From: Branchiostoma lanceolatum
Taxonomy: Eukaryota; Chordata; Leptocardii; Amphioxiformes; Branchiostomatidae
Assembly (NCBI RefSeq): GCF_035083965.1
Contig: NC_089739.1
Span: forward strand, 5,214,198-5,278,197
DNA length: 64,000 bases
Reading direction: 5' to 3'
This document shows, piece after piece, positions 12,601 through 22,825 of the stretch. The position numbers were made by a program, and so were the translations under genes. Each line of letters begins with the position of its first letter. The stretch's first letter is position 1. Below the pieces are notes generated by a model. The model was not told the DNA's origin. It saw only the letters and a list, made by a program, of their open reading frames with translations, and made no database searches.

Positions 12601-14847
12601 GTTTAAATGGAGGTTAATGTTTCACAACTTACATGTGTTTGACACCAACAAAGGTAATAAAGGTCAGAATTTGCAATAAAATGTAGATCCATATGGTATG
12701 ATTGCAATATTGAACATCAATGTAAATGAAGTGGATCTGGCCAAGTATTTTATTGACTATCACTTGATCATAATCATTTACTGGTCTCAATGCTGAATCA
12801 CAGACCTACACTAGAAAAGGGAATGGAGAAAACATACTGTGAATTCATTTATTTTTCAAAGGACTTGAATATTATGGTAGATGGGGAAAGTGCTGTGTTA
12901 ACCGTTCACGATTGAAACAATTCTTTAGCACAGTAGTAATACATGAATTCACCCTAGAAAGGATACAGCAAATAGTTCAAGATATATAGTTATTGTAGAA
13001 GTCATAACAGCTGTGCACTTCCTAATATAGTCATTCTCAAACAAAACCTCTGATTGTGTTGTAGAAAATCAATGTTATGTCAGACTGAGTCAGACTGAAA
13101 TTTTAACAAAAAGCAAAATGACACATATTTTGCCACTAGCAAATATTAGAGCTCCAGGAAAAAATCTAAATTTTAAGAGACACAACAATTAAACATATAC
13201 ATATGGCATTTTTTATAAAATAAAATAAACGGCACCGTACAACACAAACATGTATGTTGCTTGTTTCTGTATCTGTATATCGGTATTGGGTATAACTGCC
13301 CTTCGGCATAACACACCAGCTTTGCAGGCACGCAGTACGACAGCAGCTGGTTATATCACACTGAACGACCTGTCACACATAACCATAGCTGCAAGCGTTC
13401 CTTATGTTAAAGCATAATTATCTAGTGAGGATTCCCCTACTGTACTTGGTAGCAACAAACTCCACTCTGTGATAGTTCTAGGGAAAAGTGAATTTTTAAA
13501 CACCTCAATCCTGGTATCTAAACTTGAAAACTTCTCCTAATGATAATGGTCCTAATCCTATCCCAGCTGTAGTCAATCACTGAAATGAACCAGATACCAA
13601 CTGGCTCTCCATTCTACCAACAAGTCCTGAGGGAGTTGTCCTATCATGATTGCTCTATTCTCATTACTGCTCTAGAATTAGAAACTGTAATTTACAGTAC
13701 TAGTTATAAAATATACTTATTAGCCTTATCGAATTTGTTTTATACTGTGCATCGATAGATGATATTTATCCCTAATTAGGAGTGAAAATACTGGGTGCAC
13801 ATGCACTTTTGTGCACCCCAAATTTTAAGCTGTGCATCTGATTTTTGGCTTGTTTACCTACTAGTAGATACTTGGTTTGGCTAAGTAATATACAGGATAA
13901 AGAATTAAAGGTACTATTGCAAACTATTACAATACCGTATCCAGCATATTATTGACATTTTAGAATACAAAAAAGGAAACACCTATAGAATTTGGGTTCA
14001 TTGCTCTTTTTTAAGGTCCAAGCTGGGTTGGCCGGATTTCCTGACATTCCACTTTCTTTTACGCTTCCAGGCTAAGGGTAACACTAACAGTGAACAGTGC
14101 GCACTGTCTAGACAATACTGTCCCTAAAAGTAGGTTGATTTCTGTGAACTCAAGGACAATATCATGTCCTTGATTACAACTTACTTTAACGTACAGGATT
14201 CTTTACAATCTACTATTTCACAGACATATATATCGTGCTGTCTCCAAATTAGCTTAAGCTTGGATATAGATATAAATATAAATGTCTCGGAAATGAGATC
14301 AAATACCCAATCACACGAAATAAAAAGAAGAAAGGCAATAAGTCATGATTAACCCTAGCCTCAAGTAAACCTTAAATCATAATTGATTAAGTACTTTTTT
14401 TTCTTGAGTTATTTCATTTGGGTCCTTCTACTAGCAAAGAGTGCAAGAAAAACAATAATATGTAAGTCTACAACATGCTAACAATAACTGATTAGTGTAT
14501 TGGGGACAAAAATTTACGCAAAACAAAATCCTGGGCTATCCTACGATTTACTAGAGTTACCGGAAACCAGTTCGTAGCTAGTTTTGACCAAATATGTTGA
14601 CTGAATTCATCAATAATTTGCTAGAGTATTGCTAACTAGAAAACATGGATTTAGGACAAGATAAATCTGACGATCCTTAAAATCTGAGGAAAGTACTTAA
14701 AATTGTAAGAAATCAACAACCGCTACAAAATACACAACAAAAAACAACACAACAAAAATTCCAAACTTGGTTTTTCCAACGACAACTTACCGTGTAAGCG
14801 CCCCCTTCGTCGCTGCATTCCGCCGTATCCGGGATTGAAAAATGCAT
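3671..14847 (-). CDS. SNX17: sorting nexin 17 (PX-FERM endosomal recycling adaptor)
   Basis: Thirteen coding exons give 489 codons plus stop: 14791-14847, 11295-11369, 10398-10521, 9101-9165, 8596-8706, 8020-8110, 7505-7595, 6627-6789, 6014-6217, 5409-5534, 4822-4899, 4433-4603 and 3671-3784. All have GT-AG borders and their phases agree. Human SNX17 is 470 aa and aligns throughout. The N-terminal PX domain shows VNGVAHCSVRYSQL and PPFPPKKL, which carry basic residues that bind PI3P in the family. The FERM-like part includes DDFVYYFALFLVKKEKDG, NLLYVQAVNDIERGW and VTRMRCWRITTQ. By family knowledge, FERM binds NPxY cargo tails for endosome-to-surface recycling. The C-terminus is IGDDDL, like human IGDEDL, the tail that contacts Retriever. 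The start is chosen because MHFSIPDT matches the human start; an in-frame ATG also lies 55 codons upstream (15,012). Exon 12 could begin 6 nt later (tandem CAG acceptors). Confidence 0.95.
5037..5220. mobile_element. fold-back MITE in SNX17 intron
   Basis: The ends are TACAATATACCTTG and its reverse complement CAAGGTATATTGTA. They extend into roughly 45-bp imperfect inverted arms containing GGGCTGAGGTTTCC and GGCTGAAACCTCAGCCC. It has no coding capacity. It lies between exons 10 and 11 and could form a hairpin in the pre-mRNA. The family is not identified. Confidence 0.75.
6886..7130 (-). mobile_element. tRNA-derived SINE, family A
   Basis: On the minus strand this has tRNA-like promoter boxes: GTAGCTCAACTTGTAGCAGC resembles an A box and CCATGGTTCAAGTCCTGGG a B box. 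The tail matches the copies at 58,607-58,872, 29,678-29,757 and 24,514-24,725, all of which share words such as CCTAGTGGCACATA or GGGTATATTTTTACAGGGAG. It lies in an SNX17 intron and interrupts a coding-like fragment to its right. Confidence 0.75.
7131..7440 (-). other. coding-like fragment in SNX17 intron, unknown origin
   Basis: An open frame starts with ATG at 7,321 on the minus strand. About 63 residues precede the SINE at 7,130. It begins MASGAGKRKTRRPVRFRDD, a basic patch, and continues with an acidic heptad-like helix containing ETTRRIDAMTAELDRLESS. This looks like real protein sequence rather than chance, and is GC-richer than the surrounding intron. It could be the 5' end of a retroelement ORF or the first exon of a nested gene. 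After 7,130 the frame is SINE-derived, so the original product appears broken. I do not recognise the family. Confidence 0.4.
7722..7997 (-). mobile_element. tRNA-derived SINE, family B
   Basis: The right part reads, on the minus strand, as the 3' half of a tRNA with a B box TGGGTTCGAATCC. The body (GTTATCTACTGTGTCTA and CTCTCCTTCC words) recurs at 27,496-27,785 in the same orientation, and inverted at 18,290-18,482. Shorter relatives are near 16,226-16,340 and 32,575-32,800. It lies between SNX17 exons 6 and 7. It is not an intact tRNA gene. Confidence 0.7.
8255..8460. repeat. dispersed repeat C, copy 1
   Basis: This segment, with GTGTCTGTTTGTCTGTGTTTGC at its left and AGGTCCCAAAAG-type words inside, matches the inverse of 46,575-46,765. 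Both copies translate to the same shadow string (RKLG..SQKGP....QK.SYF), which shows homology without implying coding. It is an unclassified interspersed repeat in an SNX17 intron. Confidence 0.6.
9288..10190. mobile_element. non-autonomous DNA transposon, possibly pogo-like
   Basis: An 18-bp inverted pair bounds the element: GCATATCTGTATAGCCCA at 9,299-9,316 and its exact reverse complement at 10,171-10,188. Next to each arm are related CCCGAACTATACGA / CCCGAACTTTACGATTA words. The left edge CAGTAGATTCCG preceded by ATA recalls pogo/jerky termini. That assignment is inference, and the right edge does not show the matching CTACTG. No intact transposase is visible. It fills most of the intron between SNX17 exons 3 and 4. 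Confidence 0.65.
10590..11095. repeat. dispersed repeat D with internal tandem duplication
   Basis: The unit starting TACAACAACAATGGTGACAG, through CCTTCCATGAGGCTAGAGCA to AAGAATCCTTGATATAAT, occurs twice in tandem (about 10,743-10,918 and 10,919-11,092). The flank plus the first half also matches 60,720-61,010 in the large minus-strand gene, for example CTGTCCTGCCACTTGCTACAT and ATGGTGACAGCC. It is a mobile-derived interspersed repeat of unknown class in an SNX17 intron. Confidence 0.7.
11370..14790 (-). other. SNX17 intron 1, no further gene
   Basis: This 3.4-kb intron separates the first coding exon (ends GGAYT) from exon 2 (starts AFNIHVNG). It is AT-rich and holds short open frames with no recognisable domains. 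I see no conserved exon or RNA gene in it. Intron 1 is the usual place for enhancers, but nothing specific can be supported. Confidence 0.6.
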
Positions 14848-15872
14848 CTTGACCTTCTTGATGAAGCCCCCAGGTTGTCCCAAACGTCTTAAGTTCTTTA
14901 ATCTGTCCTTGGTTTGAGAAAAGTTGACGTGAAACGAAGTTTTCTTTGCAAAAAAATGAGATCCGCAAATCTGGTTCACTGAAGATCCGCCATGTTGTAA
15001 CTTTTGGGTCACGTGATACTATCCACCCCTTCCGCATCACGCGCCAAACATGCTAAGTAGATAATCATTATTTGATAGGTAAAAAATATTATAAAATATC
15101 CTTAAAACTACATATTAAGTCCCATAAAGTAAAATTTCAAAACATAGAATTAATATCTATTTTTAGATATATATTTTGCCAATTCAAAATATCTTGATGG
15201 GATAAATAAAGCTTAAAAAATATATTAATATACATTTCCCCCCTTAAGTCGTATGTATTCTTCTTACCGAGGGCTTGTTGTGATCAGAGTTAGGGTACTC
15301 TAGGGTTTTTAGGATATTAGCTGTTAGTATTTTTCACAAATATTAGATAAAGTGGATATTATAGTGAGATCTTTAGATACCAAAATTCTATTGATATGAA
15401 TTTGGAATATTTTCACCATTTACGTAGGTTGACCCGCCCTAAGATAGATTTCAAATTGAACATCTGTGTTCTCATTTTGCTTCTTGGTACCCTCCGTTTC
15501 ACCATGATGCAATGCTTCAGCATGGCGGAAAGATGATATGATGAAAGGTGTGGTGTCTGACTTAATCTATCTTTTGTTGCCTGAATGTTGCTTAAGTGAT
15601 GTCGGTACATTAAGACAACGTTTAAGAACATTTTTTAGGGTCAGAAAAATCTTAAGTTGACGTTTCAAAGGATGTCACGATACTGGAATCAAACGCCGTA
15701 TTGTCTGACAGCATGTACCCCCCTCCCACCTTTTTTTTGCGCATCAGTATTTATTTTATAAGTGACATAAACTTTATAAGATATAGTACATGCACATGTT
15801 GCTGAAAAGTTTATATTTTTGAATGTCTTTTTACACAGTTTTGCTCGGAGTTAGGTCATCCCATGAAGCAGA
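14848..15872. promoter_or_regulatory. divergent SNX17/EIF2B4 intergenic promoter region
   Basis: About 1.0 kb separates the two start codons, which point away from each other. The SNX17-proximal part is relatively GC-rich. It contains GTCACGTGAT at 15,008-15,017, a CACGTG E-box with flanks like the CLEAR/USF site, and GCGCCAAA near 15,045, an E2F-like word. The middle (15,060-15,260) is AT-rich with long A/T runs. TTTTTACACAG ending near 15,838 could be a 3' splice site for an EIF2B4 5'-UTR exon, so the EIF2B4 transcription start may lie further left. No start site can be fixed from sequence alone. Confidence 0.55.
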
Positions 15873-15880
15873 ATGGATGA
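15863..15880 (+). CDS. possible overlapping uORF of EIF2B4 (5 codons)
   Basis: ATGAAGCAGAATGGATGA encodes MKQNG and stops. Its last codons overlap the presumed main start ATG at 15,873 in another frame. The upstream ATG has a weak context (C at -3). The main ATG has A at -3 and G at +4. Leaky scanning would therefore be needed for EIF2B4 translation. It is real only if the mature 5' UTR includes it. Confidence 0.35.
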   Translation: MKQNG

Positions 15881-18800
15881 ACAAGTAAGTCAAATCATAT
15901 TCAATCATATATAGAAATACACAAATATGCTGTGAAAATATGTGTTGATGATGTGCTCAGCATCATTTATTTCTTTGTAATGGCCATAATTGCCCACTTT
16001 GTCTTTTTAGAATTGCACATGTTCAACATGTTGTTTTGCAAAACCGGTCAACTGCCTTTTACAGTTTTAGGCGTAACACACCAGTTTTGTACAGTACCGT
16101 AAGTGAAAGCTGTGTAAGATCGGACTGTAATGTTTGGTCCACTCACGCCTTGATGGACCGTACTCTTTTCAATAAGTATGGTGTGGCTCTACTCAAATAC
16201 AGACATTACTCATTTTCAGTGGAGTGAGGAAATAGGTGTTAAGTGCTTTTTCTAAGGGCATTGGGGTCTGCTCTGGATTCAAACCCAGAACCTTTAGATT
16301 CTAAGTCAACAATCGTAACCATAAGACCACCTTACCACCTTTAGGATACATTCAAAAATATGTGATGCATTTAAATGTATGATGTGACATCTTTACCAGA
16401 ATAACCCAGGAGCCGAGGCTACGGAAGCCGAACAGAAGCAACTCAGCAGAAAGGAACGAAAGAAGGAGAAAAGAGCCAAGAAACAGAAGGGGAAAGATGG
16501 AGAGGGTGAAGTAGAGAGGTCGTCTGAGGCCACACCTCAGGGTCATGGAGGTCAAGGGTCAGGTGCAGGAGGTCAAGATGTAACAAAACCACAGAAGAGC
16601 AAAGCTGAACTGAAAGCAGAGAGAAGAGCTAAACAGGCAAGTTTACCATTAGCAGTCTAGGTGCCATACATGCACACCTCCTAGCAGCATCTTAGGGAAG
16701 TGCAGCTTGATACTTAGACTTAGGTTTCATCACTTCTAGGAGGCAGAAAGCAACAGTACCAAAAATTTCATCATGAAATTGAAAACATGTTTGAAAGTCG
16801 AGAAAGTAGGATTTGGTATGTCAGGATCTCATGTGCAACAACACCCTCTAGCAATAGCAAAAGGAACTGCAGCCTGATGCAAAGCAAAATTGTTTTTATT
16901 TCCAGGGGGCAGAGACTCCCAGAGAGAGCAGCCAAACTGAACATAAAAGTCAGAAAGTAACAATTTCAAGTTAACATTCCCCATTTAGAATCTCATGTGT
17001 ACCAACACCTCCTGGCAATAATGAAAGGAACTGCAGCCTGGTGCTAAGCAAACTTGTTGTTATTTCCAGGAGGCAGACAGAGCAGCCAAGATGGGTAAAA
17101 AAGGGGGAGAGGGGGGAGGTAAGGATGCTGGGACGGTCCAGAAACCTCGGACAGGCAGCGACAGCAACATACCGTCCTCGCCGTCCATGCAAGTGACCAA
17201 GAAGGAGGCGCCGAGAGTGCGGGCAAACGTGCTGGTGGACGATCCCAATGTTCAGAAGAAGGTGGCCAAAAGACTGGAGACACAAAGGGTAAAGTTGCAC
17301 CATTTATGAGAATCTTGTTTCACTGTAACTTTATGTTCACTGTTTTCACGGTCACCTCTGTACCATGAACTTACCATGAACTTACCATCACCGTGAAACA
17401 ACCTGTTGTTATTATTTATGATTCCTTCACAAATCCGTTCTGTAAATCACTTGCTGCCACCATGAAGTTTAAGTTCAGTAAAAATGTCTATATATGAAAT
17501 TTTGCTACCGTGAAGATAAAGTGAATTACTGTAAGCCGATTCATGGTTTAAACTGAGAATCATGAAGTCAAAGTGATAGATAGTGATAGATAGTGATAGT
17601 AATCTCAAACCAATTTAGCTCAAATGAACACAATGAACAGATTAGCATATCTTCCACTGGTCATGACAGAGAAGACAGACGCTTTGTACAGTATCTACAT
17701 GTTCGTTTGAGATAAACTGGTTTGAGATCACTTTCTTTCACTTTTTTAATTTTTCTGCTTACTGTGAATGTAGACGTACTGACCCTGACCTCTCGATGTA
17801 GATACAATTATAGATGTGTTTTTTAAAATCATTTATATACAATAATTTTTGATATGTACATGTATTGTTATTACTTCTGGCTCGTTATACTGACCATCTA
17901 AAATTCCATTGTTTGTAATGTCTTATCTTTGTCAGCAGGGCTAGCCCTTTGTAATAGCCATAGGCTAGTTGGGCAGCCCTGGCTGTGTGTCTTGAACAAC
18001 CAAACCAATAGATAAAAAAAGAAAAGTTGGTGTCATACCTGTGTAGTTTTAGAGAATAACAGTTGTTTTGTCCATGCAGGTGCCACAGAGGCCAGTGACT
18101 CAGAAAAAAGTTGGGCTGTTCTCACATCTTCATCAGTATGAGAGAGAGACCTCCCTCACCAAGAACATTAGGTAGGATGAATGCTACATGTTTTTGTGCT
18201 ACATTTTTGTTCCAATAGATAAGTTTATCATTTGGGAAGGCATCAGGAAGCATGTTAACAGGTTACATACCTTGTGCAGTCATTTCAAATCCAAGCATGT
18301 GGCTTCAAAAGGCGCCTAACACGATTTTCCTAGCAGGTGTAGAAATGGGTACCTGGTTGGGGAAGTAAAAAGCAGTGGGAGGAGAGGGATGGGCTCTGCC
18401 TTCCAGTACCGTACTTGAAAGTTGAAGCACAGTGGATAACAACTCACCCCCTACGGCCTTAAAACGGCCTTCAAAAAGCATCTTCCAGTTGTAGTATCGG
18501 TACCCCCTTAGTGATGTTTCCTATTGTTTAAGTTATCTTACAGTTCAGGTGTCTTTACCCCCTTAGTAATGAGTGCAGTTCAAATGTTTAATGGACAAGA
18601 TACAATGATAGTTGATAGACAACTCTCAGACAAAACATGCTCACTCTGTTAGTCTGTATTACTTAGTACTGTATGGCTAATCTAGTGGAAAATTTAATCA
18701 TGTTTCCTATTGTTGGGAGGTGAGTGGATCAAATACATGTAGATCTGTCTGGATATGAACCTTCTACTGGATATGAAACTTGTACTGTTCAGTACAAACC

Positions 18801-21800
18801 TGGTGTGTTACGCCATGAGGTCAATTACCTGGTATGCAAACAAACAAACAAATAAACAAACAAGATGTATTGCTGATTTTGCTCTGCTTTCCACAGTTTT
18901 TCACCAGGAGGAATCCACAGTGCGATCTTGAAGCTAGGACTCCAGTATGCCAATGGCATTATCTGTGGTTCCAACTCCCGATGTCTTGCACTGCTGGTAG
19001 CATTCAAAAAGGTAAACGCTTCTCGATTTCATCTTCTTAAAGTAGTTTTTATGCAATATTACTCTTTCAAATCCATAAGCATATTACAGTCTTGACAAGA
19101 AAGAAAGATGTCTACAGGAATTCTTTAAATGTTCACGGCCATTATATTTTCACCGTTTTTACGGTGATGTCTCCACTGCAAATTCATTACAGCAAGAATA
19201 TGCATTATTTACCTGTGTATTACTAATACTAGACTAAGTGTGCTACTGAGTTATTTTAACTGCAAACTCAAAACACTATAAAAACTCATTTTCCCTTCTA
19301 CATTTGCGAAAACAAATCTGCAAAAAGAAATGAATTTGCAGTATACATTTCATGTATACTTCAGTAATATGTTTTTGGTGCATTGTAATGTTGATAAAGG
19401 TGGTCAATCTAATGGATTACATGTACTTTTTCAGCAATAGAAAGTAGTTGTGGAATGTCTTAATAATAAAGAACTTTTCTTACAGGTGATAGCAGACTAT
19501 ACCACACCTACCGATAAGGACCTCTCAAGAGACTTAGATGCTAAGATCAAGCCTTACATCAGGTAAGAAGATTTTTTACCTGTGTAATATTTATATGAAT
19601 ATGTATCTAGACATGAAGTTTAGAAAGCCATATATGCTCTTGAACAAAATACTTTTCAAGCTAATACTTAACACTGGATGGGAACATACATTATTTTAAG
19701 TATAGAGGGATTTTTTAATGCACATTTGAATTCATTGCCTTCCCTCTTTCCTTCTACAGCTTTCTCACACAGTGTCGCCCCCTGTCTGTTAGCATGGGAA
19801 ATGCAATCAAGTACATCAAATGGCAGATAAACCATTCACCAAATGACATCCCAGAAGCTGAGGTAAGTTTTGTGATATGAAAGGAATACTGATGCATTAG
19901 AATTAATTGTTCAACTATAGATGTTTGTATTCATTGAAATTTAGCTGTCTCTTAGGTTATACTGATTTGATTATATGGATGACATCTATGCGCGCATGAA
20001 TTTTCATACCTTTCCACAAAAAAGTTTGCAACCATACTGTCAATCTTTCAAAACAGCTGCAAAATGAGCAAACAAATGCCATAAGTTGAAAAAAAAATAT
20101 CGGAAAATGTATACTTATGTCGTAGGATTCCAAAGTCAAGTCCAAAGTCAAAGAAGAAGATGAGAAAGAGCAAAAATATAGATATTATTATTTGGTAGAT
20201 TTGACCACGTAGATTTCATGATAAAGACAACATTTTTTTCTTCACATGCTCTCATCAATTTTGCAGTGCTCAGAGAATGCCATCCATATGATCAAATCAG
20301 TATTGCCAAAGCTTGAATTAAAACTAATTTGAATGTCTTTGTCTTTCTTTTATAGGCCAAGAAGCAGTTACAAGAAAGCATTGACCTGTTTATAAAGGAA
20401 AAGATCCTACTAGCAGGAGAGGCCATCTCCAAAACCTACACCCTGTCCAAAATACATGATGGGGATGTCATTCTAGTCTATGGCTAGTAAGTATGCTGTG
20501 TTGATGACTTGACTTGACTTGACTTGACTTAACTACTGTGAAAGAGGTTAATGTTACTCCTGATTTCTTTAACTCTGTCATGTTTGGCAAGGTGACAGAC
20601 GGTCACCGAAATGTTTGCTAGGTACAAAGACTTGTTTGTGTACAAAGAACTTTGTTATCCAGTGTTTTACTAATCTGACGAATATATTCCTTATATTTCT
20701 CTAGTTCTTCCCTGATCAAGAAGGTCCTGTGCGATGCCCATGACAGTGGGAAGAAGTTCAGTGTTGTTGTTGTTGACGGGCGGCCCAAGTTCGAGGGCAA
20801 GGAGACGTTGAGAAGACTGGTGCGACACGGCATCAAGTGTACCTATGTACTCATCAACGCTGTTTCCTACATCATGCAGGAGGTACAGTCTTCGTTTTAA
20901 CCCTAACACTAATGCCATGTTATTTAGATTATTTGGATGCCACCCGCTCATGCATCAATTTTCGTCTGCTTCCAAAAAAGTTTTTCACCGTACAGTTAAC
21001 TCCACAAAGCAGCTGCAAATTGAGCAAATATATACTGTACATTGCAAAAAGATTTCAAAAATGGATACTAATCTCATAGAATACCTAAGTCAATTCCACA
21101 ATCAAAGAAGAAGATGTGAAAGAACAAAAATGAAGAATCTTTTGTTCGGTATACCATACTCTGTTTGTTTGCCAAACTTTTTTTTCGCGCGCTCGCATCA
21201 GTTTTGGGGGTCCCGGTGGATGTCATCCATTGATTTGTTGGTCACAAAAATCGTTCTAGAAATATTATAGGTCTTCTATACATGATATTCTGCTTGAATT
21301 TTAGCCTTAATTCTCATGTAAGTAATAAGATTCAAATTTCATGCTTTTTACCTGTGCTACTGTGTTACAAATGTTGTAAGATTTTTATCTGTTTTACATA
21401 ACTAGGTATCAAAAGTGCTCCTCGGAGCTCACGCCTTACTTGCCAACGGCTTTGTCATGGGAAGGGTGGGGACCTCCTTGGTTGCCATGACAGCGAAGGC
21501 GTGTAACGTTCCTGTGCTGGTGTGCTGCGAAACATACAAGTTCTGCGAGCGCGTACAGACAGATTCCTTCGTGTTCAACGAGTTAGGTGAGTAATTATAT
21601 CAAAGTTAATAAACTGCAGACAAATTCGATCTATGCAAAATATGAAGTCCTCTTGATCTGTAGTGTGATTTTCTTTGCATATAAACTTATTTGTATACAA
21701 AGTATGGATGGATTACAATAGACAGAATCTGCATGCCTGTCCACAATTAGCAGTTCAACCAATGAGAGAAGGGCAATTAGTGGTTCGACTAATGAGAGAG

Positions 21801-22250
21801 TTGCTGCATGTCTGTCAAATAGTTGCATTTTATGTCTTTGATTATTTTGCATTTCTACATTTTGCTGAATTGGCCTAGCTTATAATAATTAACCCTCTGT
21901 TTCCTAATGGGTGCTATATGCTGAATAGTAACAATTATGATCCTATTGTTGTAAAATTACTGCTGAAATAATATGCACAATTATTAGTCATAAGATCATA
22001 AGAAGTCTTCCTTTTAATGACTTTCCAACGTCTCAAATCAGGTGACCCAGCCGACCTGGTACCCTTAAGAAGACAGTGCCATCTTGAGAACTGGCGCCAA
22101 CTGGACTCCCTCCACCTGCTAAACCTGGTGTACGACATCACGCCCGCAAACTTCATCGCCATGGTGATCACGGAAGTGGGGATGATCCCGTGCACGTCTG
22201 TTCCCGTCATCCTCCGCGTGAAGAGTACGGAAGTATCCGACGACCAATGA
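15873..22250 (+). CDS. EIF2B4: translation initiation factor eIF2B subunit delta
   Basis: Eleven coding exons give 517 codons plus stop: 15873-15884, 16400-16636, 17070-17288, 18080-18171, 18897-19011, 19486-19562, 19760-19862, 20356-20486, 20705-20882, 21406-21586 and 22042-22250. Phases agree and human EIF2B4 is similar in length (523 aa). The N-terminus is Lys/Glu-rich and low-complexity ([30 protein letters not shown]). The C-terminal two thirds is the regulatory-subunit fold of the IF-2B alpha/beta/delta family: [78 protein letters not shown] and [10 protein letters not shown]. By family knowledge eIF2B is the decameric GDP/GTP exchange factor for eIF2 and delta contacts phosphorylated eIF2 alpha. 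Intron 2 has a GC donor (CAG|GCAAGT) and a triplicated acceptor. The start is less certain than the body because the first exon adds only MDEQ. Confidence 0.95.
16655..17100 (+). repeat. triplicated acceptor region in EIF2B4 intron 2
   Basis: Three tandem copies of about 165 bp end in splice acceptors at 16,739, 16,905 and 17,069. Each is followed by GAGGCAGA or GGGGCAGAGA; the third is the real exon 3. Shared words are AATCTCATGTG, GGAACTGCAGCCTG and TTATTTCCAGG. The first copy is the most diverged. In the reading frame, copy 1 stays open for 66 nt to a GTAGGA donor-like site (16,740-16,805), and copy 2 for 51 nt to GTAACA (16,906-16,956). Both are multiples of three, so either could be included as a cassette exon without a frameshift. 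Confidence 0.8.
18290..18482 (+). mobile_element. tRNA-derived SINE, family B, inverted copy
   Basis: Words such as GAAATGGGTACCTGGTTGGGG, GATGGGCTCTGCCTTCCAGTACCGT and GTGGATAACAACTCACCCCCTACGGCC are the reverse complement of the body of the copies at 7,722 and 27,496. It is truncated, with the tRNA end missing or degenerate. It lies in an EIF2B4 intron. Confidence 0.6.
19965..20200 (+). repeat. dispersed repeat E, copy 1
   Basis: This segment (TTATATGGATGACATC, CAAAAAAGTTTGCAACC, AGCTGCAAAATGAGCAAA, TCAAAGAAGAAGATGAGAAAG) aligns with about 20,925-21,150 in the same orientation. Both copies sit in EIF2B4 introns about 1 kb apart. It is an unclassified interspersed repeat. Confidence 0.65.
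20925..21150 (+). repeat. dispersed repeat E, copy 2
   Basis: This is the partner of the copy at 19,965-20,200: TTATTTGGATGCCACC, CAAAAAAGTTTTTCACC, AGCTGCAAATTGAGCAAA and TCAAAGAAGAAGATGTGAAAG. It lies immediately downstream of the donor of EIF2B4 exon 9. Open frames here are shadows of the repeat. Confidence 0.65.
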
Positions 22251-22519
22251 TAGCCTTGTAATGTCAGTAACAGACATTTGGGGCTACTTTAATTTTATAT
22301 TTGATGTCTTGATACAGCGACATATATTGTGTGTTATCGGTGCTCTTCTGGAGTTTAGTGCTTGTTTAATAGAATATGATGTAGAAAACCAGAAAAGGTC
22401 TGAAAATCTTAAGAGAAAATGATCTTTTAGCTCTAAAATTGCTACATAAAAATTTGTGTTACTCAGTACTCAGTATTCTAATAATTCGTTATTAAATCGC
22501 ACATTAATGATAGAAAGCA

Positions 22520-22525
22520 AATAAA
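22520..22525 (+). promoter_or_regulatory. EIF2B4 polyadenylation signal AATAAA
   Basis: A canonical AATAAA lies 270 nt after the EIF2B4 stop codon, in GCAAATAAAACAGG. It is the best-placed hexamer for the 3' end. The function is inferred from position. Confidence 0.5.
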
Positions 22526-22825
22526 ACAGGTTTTTGGTGTAAAATCTGCCTAAGCTGTCATTATTTGTTGATTTGATGGTATGTTGGTCACAGTGAGTCT
22601 GTCATTTTTTCATTTTTTTCAATTTTCATGTAATAGAAAATATAACAATACACTATTCAGATTTCCAGGCAGAATTACTTATTTTCAACAGTCAACGATA
22701 GGGACAAATACATAGATGTCTATGCTTGATGCTAGTATGGCTGCTAGTTATTGGCATGTTTCATTATCATGGTGAAGTAGCAGTTTGAGTTAAGCTGGAT
22801 TGAAATCTGAATCAAAAGTTGAATC

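Noticed and set aside
20837-21270. Plus-strand frames after EIF2B4 exon 9
   Set aside because: They overlap dispersed repeat E, which has a second copy at 19,965, and the intron splices cleanly.
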